DNA of 12,691 bases from an uncultured Christensenellaceae bacterium. Its GTDB lineage: Bacteria; Bacillota; Clostridia; Christensenellales; UBA3700. The translations under genes were made by a program, and so were the position numbers. Under the pieces are notes generated by a model. The model saw only the letters and a program-made list of their open reading frames with translations, did not search any database and was not told the DNA's origin. The DNA lies in NCBI GenBank assembly GCA_910588545.1, contig CAJUOU010000014.1, positions 1 to 12,691 on the forward strand, given 5' to 3'. Below are positions 7,511 to 12,691 of this stretch, piece after piece (position 1 is the stretch's first letter; every line of letters begins with the position of its first letter).

Positions 7511-8250
7511 ATTTACCAACACGAGTGACAGTTGCAAGAATCGCTTTAATACCGATTTTCGTACTGATATTTTGTCTAAAAGAAGTGTTCGAACAATATT
7601 ATATACTAATGACGATAGTGTTTATCATTGCCTCCTGCACAGATTTTGTGGACGGACATCTTGCAAGAAAACATAATTTGGTAACCGATTTGGGCAAGTT
7701 CCTTGACCCGATTGCCGATAAAATTTTGGTTGTAGCGGGTATGATAGTTTTGCTTAAAATGAACTTTGTGACCGCAAATGGGGAAATTTATCCCGTACTT
7801 GCACCTTATTTTGGGGAAATATGTGTAATTTTGATTTTGGCTCGTGAGTTTATCATAGGAGTATTCAGACAACTTGCGGCATCTAAAGGTAAAGTAATGG
7901 CAGCCGATAAACTTGGCAAAGCAAAAACAATTATTACCTTAATTGCTCTTCCTATGCTAATGCTTGTTCCGTTTATCAATGAGCCTTGGCATAAGGCGGT
8001 AAATTGGGTTGGCGTGGTATTTTTATTTTTAGGTTGGGTGTTGTTCGGTATTGCTACGGTATTGACGGTTGTATCCGGTTTTAATTATATTTGGAAAAAC
8101 AGGCATGTTTTTACTACCGAGCAAACCTCTATCGAAAACGCCCCTTTGGATAACACTGATAATAGCGAGATATTGAACAGCAGCGATAATTGCACAACTG
8201 ACAATGCTTGCGTAGATAGCCAAAATGGTAAGGAGAAAGAAAATGACTGA
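7507..8250 (+). CDS. pgsA: CDP-diacylglycerol--glycerol-3-phosphate 3-phosphatidyltransferase
   Basis: An integral-membrane CDP-alcohol phosphatidyltransferase making phosphatidylglycerol phosphate, the committed step to phosphatidylglycerol and cardiolipin. The family signature D-x2-D-G-x2-A-R-x8-G-x3-D-x3-D is complete: D46, D49-G50, A53-R54, G63, D67 and D71. N-terminal NLPTRVTVARI is typical of PgsA. Several hydrophobic helices follow up to about residue 196. The protein has 247 residues against roughly 180-200 in most PgsA proteins. The excess is a hydrophilic tail of about 50 residues, rich in Asn, Asp, Ser and Thr, that I do not recognise. AAGGAG at 7494-7499 lies 7 bases before the ATG. 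The start overlaps the rimO stop, and the end overlaps cinA by 8 bases. Confidence 0.94.
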   Translation: MNLPTRVTVARIALIPIFVLIFCLKEVFEQYYILMTIVFIIASCTDFVDGHLARKHNLVTDLGKFLDPIADKILVVAGMIVLLKMNFVTANGEIYPVLAPYFGEICVILILAREFIIGVFRQLAASKGKVMAADKLGKAKTIITLIALPMLMLVPFINEPWHKAVNWVGVVFLFLGWVLFGIATVLTVVSGFNYIWKNRHVFTTEQTSIENAPLDNTDNSEILNSSDNCTTDNACVDSQNGKEKEND

Positions 8251-8956
8251 CAAACATTATGTATATCAATGCGTACTTAGGACTTTTGGATTGGATACTG
8301 CAAGATTTGAAAAAATTTGCGGAGACTTAAGGACAAACGAGATAAGTATTGAGTTTTCCGAAAATTGTTTGGAGGGTGTTGTAACTATATCCAAAAACAA
8401 TGTCGACTCGGTAGCGTTGGAAAGTATATTGACCAAAATAAATGTTAGGTTGGAAGATTACATTTATTCGGATAAAAATATGGATTTAAACGAGTGTTTG
8501 GTTAAACTTTTAATCAAAAAAGGCGAGATGCTTGGTGTTGCGGAATCTATAACAGGCGGACTTATAAGTTCTACTTTATGTGATGTTGACGGTGCAAGCA
8601 AAGTGTTTTACGAGGGTATTGTAACCTACAACAACGGCGCAAAAGTAAGACGTTTGCATGTGCCTGCCACTACATTGGAAGAGTATACCGCAGTGAGCAA
8701 ACAAACTTGTGAGGCAATGATAAAAGGTGTGCTTGCCAATAAAGAGATAGTTTACGGATTGGCAACAACAGGTTATGCAAGTCATCAAGACGACGACTTG
8801 TCTGGGCTAGTATACATAGGTTACGGCAGTCTTGCAAATTACAAAGTTGAAGAAGTTATGTTTAAAGGCAGCCGAAATGTTGTAAGGAAAAAAGCTTGCA
8901 ACTATGCAATGTTCAAGCTAATCAAACTTATTGACAGCGTTGAGAGAAAATACTAA
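8243..8956 (+). CDS. cinA: CinA-like protein lacking the N-terminal MoCF domain
   Basis: A 237-residue protein matching only the last part of competence/damage-inducible CinA (about 410 residues when complete). Residues 8-90 resemble the CinA KH-like linker (VLRTFGLD...LEDYIYSDKN). Residues 91-237 are the CinA C-terminal domain, which in PncC-type enzymes deamidates nicotinamide mononucleotide. AES-T-GG is present at 100-106 but with Ile103 for the usual Cys. VTYNNGAK keeps Y129 and K134. The loop normally reading GIAGPxGG is GYASHQDD at 177-184, so substrate binding may differ. The N-terminal COG1058 (ADP-ribose pyrophosphatase-like) domain is absent; upstream DNA is pgsA, so it is not hidden by a frameshift. 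ATG 8243 is chosen for AAGGAG at 8230-8235, 7 bases upstream; ATG 8225 in the same frame has no such site. Its place between pgsA and recA is the classical cinA position. Confidence 0.88.
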   Translation: MTDKHYVYQCVLRTFGLDTARFEKICGDLRTNEISIEFSENCLEGVVTISKNNVDSVALESILTKINVRLEDYIYSDKNMDLNECLVKLLIKKGEMLGVAESITGGLISSTLCDVDGASKVFYEGIVTYNNGAKVRRLHVPATTLEEYTAVSKQTCEAMIKGVLANKEIVYGLATTGYASHQDDDLSGLVYIGYGSLANYKVEEVMFKGSRNVVRKKACNYAMFKLIKLIDSVERKY

Positions 8957-9002
8957 TCAAAAATAAAGTACCGATAAGGATAAAGATAAATAGGAGAAGT
9001 TT

Positions 9003-10040
9003 ATGGCAGAGAAAAAAAGTAAGGTAATGAATATACCTACAAATGAAAGTGACAAGGCAAAGTATATAGACGAAGCTATTAAAAAAATTACAGACGTATA
9101 CGGAGAAGGAAGTATAATGAAACTTGGCGAGCATGAGATAGTGCCAATCGAAGTTATTCCTACAGGATGTTTGACTTTGGATGTCGCACTTGGAACAGGC
9201 GGTATGCCAAGAGGCAGAATCGTAGAGATTTACGGGCCTGAATCTTCCGGTAAAACGACTGTGGCGTTGCACGTAATAGCAAGTGCACAAAAGACAGGCG
9301 GTATTTGTGCTTTTGTGGATGCTGAACACGCTTTAGACCCTATTTATGCCGAAAAACTTGGAGTAAAACTAAAAGATTTGTACATTGCACAACCGGATAA
9401 CGGCGAGCAAGCCCTTGACATTGTGGAAACACTTGTGCGTTCGGGCAGTATGGACGTTATTGTTGTGGACTCGGTTGCAGCACTTACTCCTAAAGCGGAA
9501 ATCGACGGCGATATGGGTGACTCGGTTGTCGGCTTACAAGCAAGACTTATGTCCCAAGCTTTAAGAAAATTGACCGCAATTATCAACAAATCAAAAACAG
9601 TTGTTATATTTATCAACCAACTACGTGAAAAAGTCGGTGTAATTTATGGCTCGCCCGAAGTTACTGCGGGAGGTAAAGCACTTAAGTTTTACGCAAGTGT
9701 AAGAATCGATGTGCGAAAAGGCGAGGCATTAAAAGTTTCCGCCGACGATATAAGAGGTAACAAGACAAAAGCTAAAATTGTCAAAAATAAACTTGCACCT
9801 CCGTTCAAAACAGCTGATTTCGAAATTATGTATGGCAAAGGTATTTCCAAAAACGGTTGCTTGATTGACGTTGCTGTTGACTACGGCGTGGTTAAAAAGG
9901 GCGGAAGTTGGTACAGCTACAATGACCAAAAAATCGGACAAGGCAAGGATAAAGCTGTGGACTATCTTGATAATAACTTGGAAGTAGCTGATGAAATTTA
10001 TGCAAAAGTTATGGAACTTATGAAAGGCGATAAAAAGTAA
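9003..10040 (+). CDS. recA: Recombinase RecA
   Basis: A 345-residue strand-exchange protein for homologous recombination and SOS signalling. Walker A GPESSGKT is at 78-85, VIVVDSVAALTP forms the Walker B region, and the L1/L2 areas (MGDSVVGLQARLMSQALRK, INQLREKVG) are canonical. The C-terminus ends ELMKGDKK without the long acidic tail of many RecA proteins. AGGAG at 8992-8996 lies 6 bases before the ATG. The 46-base gap after cinA contains no clear promoter and no GAAC-N4-GTTC LexA box, so recA is probably transcribed with the upstream genes or from a promoter inside cinA. No terminator is seen between recA and the rny promoter. Confidence 0.98.
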   Translation: MAEKKSKVMNIPTNESDKAKYIDEAIKKITDVYGEGSIMKLGEHEIVPIEVIPTGCLTLDVALGTGGMPRGRIVEIYGPESSGKTTVALHVIASAQKTGGICAFVDAEHALDPIYAEKLGVKLKDLYIAQPDNGEQALDIVETLVRSGSMDVIVVDSVAALTPKAEIDGDMGDSVVGLQARLMSQALRKLTAIINKSKTVVIFINQLREKVGVIYGSPEVTAGGKALKFYASVRIDVRKGEALKVSADDIRGNKTKAKIVKNKLAPPFKTADFEIMYGKGISKNGCLIDVAVDYGVVKKGGSWYSYNDQKIGQGKDKAVDYLDNNLEVADEIYAKVMELMKGDKK

Positions 10041-10087
10041 TCGCATTCAAATAATACCAAAAACATTCAAAAAAACGGCAAAAGCTA

Positions 10088-10116
10088 TTGACATTAGGTC
10101 AAAATTGCAGTATTAT
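10088..10116 (+). promoter_or_regulatory. Sigma-A promoter for rny
   Basis: TTGACA at 10088-10093 and TATTAT at 10111-10116 are separated by 17 bases: a perfect -35 and a 5-of-6 -10. Transcription should start near 10123, giving a leader of about 68 bases. Confidence 0.85.
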
Positions 10117-10124
10117 TATACTAT

Positions 10125-10157
10125 GGCAAATGTGTTTTTGCGAACAATATATTTGCC
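10125..10157 (+). promoter_or_regulatory. Hairpin at the predicted 5' end of rny mRNA
   Basis: GGCAAAT (10125-10131) pairs with ATTTGCC (10151-10157), and TGTT (10133-10136) with AACA (10143-10146) around the loop TTTGCG. One base bulges on the left and ATAT on the right. With a start near 10123, the transcript would begin almost directly with this stem. It ends 21 bases before the AGGAGG site, so it leaves ribosome binding free; a role in mRNA stability is inferred. Confidence 0.45.
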
Positions 10158-10190
10158 TTTGTAACTTGAAAATTAAATAGGAGGTATACT

Positions 10191-11792
10191 ATGTTAAGCA
10201 ACAGTATAACTTTGCTTTTAAGTGCTATAATAGATGTTGGTGCGGCTGTTGGAATTGCGATTGCAACATTGGTTGTAGGTCTTGGGCTTGGCAGTTTGGC
10301 ATATTGGGCAGTATTTGTAAGAAAAGTAAAATCTGCTAAAGCTGCTGCCGATAAAATTGTCGAGGACGGCAAGGCAGAGGCTAAAACACTAAGAAAAGAA
10401 GCATTGCAAGAAGCAAAGGATGAACAAAAAAGGTTGCGTAACGAGTTTGACCGAGAATCCAAAGAAAGGCGTGCAGAAATCCAAAAGTCTGAACAAAGAC
10501 TTTTACAAAGAGAAGAATTATTAACCAAAAAAGAGCTATTAATCGACAAAAAAATGGACTCTTGTGACGAGTTTAAAAAATCGCTTGAAGCAAGAGAAAA
10601 GGAAATCGAAAGTTTAGAAATCGAGATTAGTCAATCACACTCAAAAATGGTTGAAGAACTTGAAAAAGTTGCCGGTATGACTGTTGAGGAAGCAAAACAA
10701 ACTTTAATGGACGAATTGTTAGAGGGCGTTAAAAAGGAAGCAGGAATAATGGCAAAGGAAATTGAAAACAATGCCAAGGAAGAAGCAGAGAAGAAAGCCA
10801 AAAATATTATCGGTATGGCTGTACAAAAATGTGCTGCCGACCATGCTCAAGAGCTTACCGTTTCAGTTGTATCATTGCCAAATGATGATATGAAAGGCAG
10901 ATTGATAGGTAGAGTGGGCAGAAATATCCGTGCTTTGGAAAATGCTACAGGTATTGATTTGATTATAGATGATACTCCTGATGTGGTAACATTGTCAGGG
11001 TTCGACCCGCTAAGAAGGGAAATCGCACGAATTACTATTGAAAGATTGGTAAATGACGGAAGAATCCACCCTGCCAGAATTGAGGAAATGGTTGAAAAAG
11101 TTAGGCGCGAGCTTGACATTCAAATTAAAGAAACAGGCGAAAACGCTATGTTTGATGCGAATGTTTACGGCGTACATCCCGAACTTGTTAAACTATTGGG
11201 CAGATTGAAGTTCCGTACAAGTTATGGACAAAATGTTTTAAATCATAGCTTGGAAGTATCATATCTTGCAGGAGTAATGGCGGCTGAACTTGGTGCGGAT
11301 ATTAAAATCGCAAAAAGAGCAGGCTTATTGCACGATATCGGTAAGGCTGTCGACCACGAGGTGGAAGGCACTCATATTCAGATAGGTGTGGAACTTGCTA
11401 AAAAATATAAGGAAAATCGCGCTGTAATTCACGCTATTGAAGCACATCACAACGATGTTGAGCCTCAAACTTTAGAGGCAATTATTGTACAGGCGGCTGA
11501 CGCAATTTCCGGCTCAAGACCGGGTGCAAGACGTGAGTCACTTGAAAATTATGTAAAACGCTTGGAAAAATTGGAAGGTATAGCAAACTCGTTCGCAGGA
11601 GTAGAGCAATCTTATGCAATACAAGCAGGTAGAGAGGTACGTGTAATCGTTAAACCGGAACAGGTTGACGACGCATCTACAATCTTCCTTGCAAAAGATA
11701 TTGCAGCAAAGGTAGAGTCGGAACTTGAATACCCTGGACAAATCAAAGTAAGTGTCATTAGGGAAACCCGTTCTATCGAATTTGCAAAATAA
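10191..11792 (+). CDS. rny: Ribonuclease Y
   Basis: A 533-residue membrane-anchored endoribonuclease that starts mRNA decay and processing in Bacillota, close to the usual ~520. One N-terminal membrane helix lies at about 12-35. A long coiled coil (about 42-200, many K/E/R/A) drives oligomerisation. A KH RNA-binding domain carries the GxxG segment GRLIGRVGRNIR, and the HD domain has its metal-binding H381-D382 in AGLLHDIGKAVDHE. The C-terminus (VKVSVIRETRS-like region, IKVSVIRETRS) is family-typical. AGGAGG at 10179-10184 lies 6 bases before the ATG. It is monocistronic by appearance: its own promoter upstream and a strong terminator 46 bases past the stop. recA followed by rny is the conserved Bacillota order. 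Confidence 0.97.
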   Translation: MLSNSITLLLSAIIDVGAAVGIAIATLVVGLGLGSLAYWAVFVRKVKSAKAAADKIVEDGKAEAKTLRKEALQEAKDEQKRLRNEFDRESKERRAEIQKSEQRLLQREELLTKKELLIDKKMDSCDEFKKSLEAREKEIESLEIEISQSHSKMVEELEKVAGMTVEEAKQTLMDELLEGVKKEAGIMAKEIENNAKEEAEKKAKNIIGMAVQKCAADHAQELTVSVVSLPNDDMKGRLIGRVGRNIRALENATGIDLIIDDTPDVVTLSGFDPLRREIARITIERLVNDGRIHPARIEEMVEKVRRELDIQIKETGENAMFDANVYGVHPELVKLLGRLKFRTSYGQNVLNHSLEVSYLAGVMAAELGADIKIAKRAGLLHDIGKAVDHEVEGTHIQIGVELAKKYKENRAVIHAIEAHHNDVEPQTLEAIIVQAADAISGSRPGARRESLENYVKRLEKLEGIANSFAGVEQSYAIQAGREVRVIVKPEQVDDASTIFLAKDIAAKVESELEYPGQIKVSVIRETRSIEFAK

Positions 11793-11837
11793 ATATTTAT
11801 TTGTTTTGTAACTGATATTAAATATAATAGTAATAAT

Positions 11838-11867
11838 AAAAAGGCAGAGTTTTATCTCTGCCTTTTT
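11838..11867 (+). terminator. Intrinsic terminator of rny
   Basis: AAAAAGGCAGAG (11838-11849) and CTCTGCCTTTTT (11856-11867) form a perfect 12-bp stem with a TTTTAT loop. The right arm ends in five T residues and more T-rich sequence follows (ACTTTTAT). The A-run on the left would also let it work in the other direction. Confidence 0.93.
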
Positions 11868-11903
11868 ACTTTTATAAAGGTGTAAAAAATATACGAAATT
11901 TTA

Positions 11904-11932
11904 TTGTTAGGTGTCAATATGTCTGCTATAAT
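11904..11932 (+). promoter_or_regulatory. Extended -10 promoter of unclear target upstream of ybaK
   Basis: TTGTTA (11904-11909) and TATAAT (11927-11932) are separated by 17 bases, and TG at 11924-11925 forms an extended -10 (TGCTATAAT). The start would be near 11939. No gene begins before ybaK at 12062, so it is either a distal ybaK promoter or the promoter of a short untranslated RNA. The strict match makes function plausible, but AT-rich DNA produces such sites by chance. Confidence 0.5.
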
Positions 11933-12011
11933 TAATTGCAAAACAAATAAAAGTATGATAACTAAGTAAAATTTTATAATATAATATTATTTATACTCAT
12001 AAACATTTAAC

Positions 12012-12040
12012 TTGACATAAATTGTGCAAGGTGCTAAAAT
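12012..12040 (+). promoter_or_regulatory. Proximal sigma-A promoter for ybaK
   Basis: TTGACA (12012-12017) and TAAAAT (12035-12040) with a 17-base spacer. The predicted start near 12047 gives a very short leader of about 15 bases, just enough for the GGAG site at 12050-12053. Confidence 0.75.
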
Positions 12041-12061
12041 TCCATTGACGGAGATAATAAT

Positions 12062-12529
12062 ATGGCTATTGTTAAAGTAAAAGAATATTTTAAACAATTT
12101 GGTATGGAAGATAGGATAATAGAGTTTAGCGTTTCAAGCAAAACAGTTGAACTAGCTGCCAAGGCTTTAAATTGTGAGCCTTGCAGAATTGCAAAAACTA
12201 TTTCATTTGCAACAGGGGATAAAGTCATTTTGGTAGTTGCCGCAGGCGATACAAAAATAGACAATGCAAAATACAAATCGCACTTTGGTGTAAAGGCTAA
12301 AATGCTGAACTTTGACGAGGTGGAAAATTTAGTCGGACATGCTGTGGGCGGGGTATGTCCTTTTGCCGTAAATAATGGTGTAGAAATATACCTTGATAAC
12401 TCGTTAAAAAGGTTTGATACTGTTTTTCCCGCTTGCGGTAGTAGTAATAGTGCTATAGAACTTACAATCGAAGAACTTGAAAAATACTCTTGCTTTAAAG
12501 AGTGGTTGGACGTGTGTAAACAAATTTAA
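12062..12529 (+). CDS. ybaK: YbaK/EbsC family aminoacyl-tRNA deacylase
   Basis: A 155-residue single-domain editing protein related to the insertion domain of prolyl-tRNA synthetase. Family members free-stand in the cytoplasm and hydrolyse mischarged tRNA, most often Cys-tRNA(Pro). The conserved lysine is in AKTISF (K45). AAGDTKIDNAK at 60-70 and VGHAVGGVCPFA at 91-102, with the substrate-pocket GxxxGG(V)xPF pattern, are clear. FPACGSSNSAIEL near the C-terminus is the last signature. GGAG at 12050-12053 lies 8 bases before the ATG. It is a single-gene unit between a promoter and a terminator. Specificity for Cys versus Ala or another amino acid cannot be read from the sequence. Confidence 0.92.
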   Translation: MAIVKVKEYFKQFGMEDRIIEFSVSSKTVELAAKALNCEPCRIAKTISFATGDKVILVVAAGDTKIDNAKYKSHFGVKAKMLNFDEVENLVGHAVGGVCPFAVNNGVEIYLDNSLKRFDTVFPACGSSNSAIELTIEELEKYSCFKEWLDVCKQI

Positions 12530-12582
12530 GCCAAAAATTTTCTCATAATTTAAAGATTTTAAATAATATTTTTGATAAAAAT

Positions 12583-12619
12583 ACACCCCGAAACATTGTG
12601 TTTTGGGGTGTTACTTTTT
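12583..12619. terminator. Bidirectional terminator between convergent genes
   Basis: ACACCCCGAAAC (12583-12594) pairs with GTTTTGGGGTGT (12600-12611) as a 12-bp stem with one G-U wobble and the loop ATTGT. On plus it is followed by TACTTTTT (T-run 12615-12619), on minus by ATTTTTATC. It ends ybaK and is also well placed to end a minus-strand gene stopping at 12629. Confidence 0.85.
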
Positions 12620-12628
12620 GTGTAAAGT

Positions 12629-12691
12629 TTATTGTAGGCAAAAAGTGCTGTTCACTGCAATAATCCTATCAAAAATCGGGACTATTGGGGT
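12629..12691 (-). CDS. Possible C-terminal end of a minus-strand gene (partial, unidentified)
   Basis: Read on the minus strand from the window edge, 20 codons stay open (ending VNSTFCLQ) to a TAA at 12631-12629. The bidirectional terminator begins 10 bases further on, which is the arrangement expected for a convergent gene end. The peptide is too short to identify, and an open stretch of this length occurs often by chance, so this is a tentative call based mostly on the terminator placement. Confidence 0.35.
   Translation of the reverse strand, partial: TPIVPIFDRIIAVNSTFCLQ

Noticed and set aside
8931..8959. TTGACA at 8931-8936 in the cinA end as a possible recA promoter.
   Set aside because: At 17-base spacing the -10 would be TAATCA, a poor match; alternatives need 14-15-base spacing. 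It is also simply coding sequence for LIDS.
239..12680. The 12-mer TCAAAAATCGGG occurs at 239-250 and again at 12669-12680, near both window ends.
   Set aside because: In an AT-rich 12.7-kb window several shared 12-mers are expected by chance. The flanks diverge quickly, and no duplicated gene or insertion-sequence end accompanies them.
1..12691. Search by eye for CRISPR arrays, transposase or integrase genes, toxin-antitoxin pairs, tRNA genes, attachment sites and tandem repeats.
   Set aside because: None was seen. Gene order and base composition look like continuous core chromosome, so no novel defence or mobile system can be supported here.

Overview
The window comes from a low-GC Bacillota (Firmicutes) chromosome, most likely a Clostridia-type lineage. 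The reasons are AT-rich intergenic DNA, strong AGGAGG-type ribosome binding sites, frequent TTG starts, sigma-A promoters of TTGACA-N17-TATAAT type, and a gene order that condenses the Bacillus subtilis ylxY-mlpA-...-spoIIIE-...-pgsA-cinA-recA-rny neighbourhood. No mobile element, CRISPR array, tRNA or phage gene was seen. The content is essentially core housekeeping, and I found no convincing undescribed multi-gene system.

Layout. Positions 1 to about 24 look like the 3' end of a 5S rRNA gene, so an rRNA operon probably ends at the left edge; an intrinsic terminator follows (28-62). A second, apparently bidirectional terminator (142-171) separates this from a minus-strand ylxY-type polysaccharide deacetylase homologue (280-978). 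A 330-base divergent intergenic region holds a near-consensus sigma-A promoter (1117-1145). It drives a plus-strand series: M16 zinc peptidase mlpA (1309-2568), an all-alpha dUTPase/MazG-like pyrophosphatase (2590-2955), and, after a hairpin, the DNA translocase ftsK/spoIIIE (3047-6166). The series continues with rimO (6185-7510), pgsA (7507-8250, ATGA overlap), a shortened cinA lacking its usual N-terminal domain (8243-8956, 8-base overlap) and recA (9003-10040). rny, encoding RNase Y (10191-11792), has its own consensus promoter and a hairpin at the predicted 5' end of its mRNA, and ends at a strong terminator (11838-11867). A separate YbaK-family aminoacyl-tRNA deacylase gene (12062-12529) has one or two promoters and ends at a bidirectional terminator (12583-12619). 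An open minus-strand frame enters from the right edge and stops at 12629.

The genes share core cell functions rather than one pathway: chromosome segregation and repair (FtsK, RecA), nucleotide-pool hygiene (dUTPase, perhaps CinA), ribosome and translation quality (RimO, YbaK deacylase), phospholipid synthesis (PgsA), mRNA turnover (RNase Y) and envelope or sporulation-linked proteins (YlxY, MlpA). The points most worth a second look are the shortened CinA with an altered substrate loop, the hairpin at the 5' end of rny mRNA, the hairpin abutting the ftsK ribosome binding site, the flipped ylxY next to an rRNA operon end, and an extra promoter upstream of ybaK.
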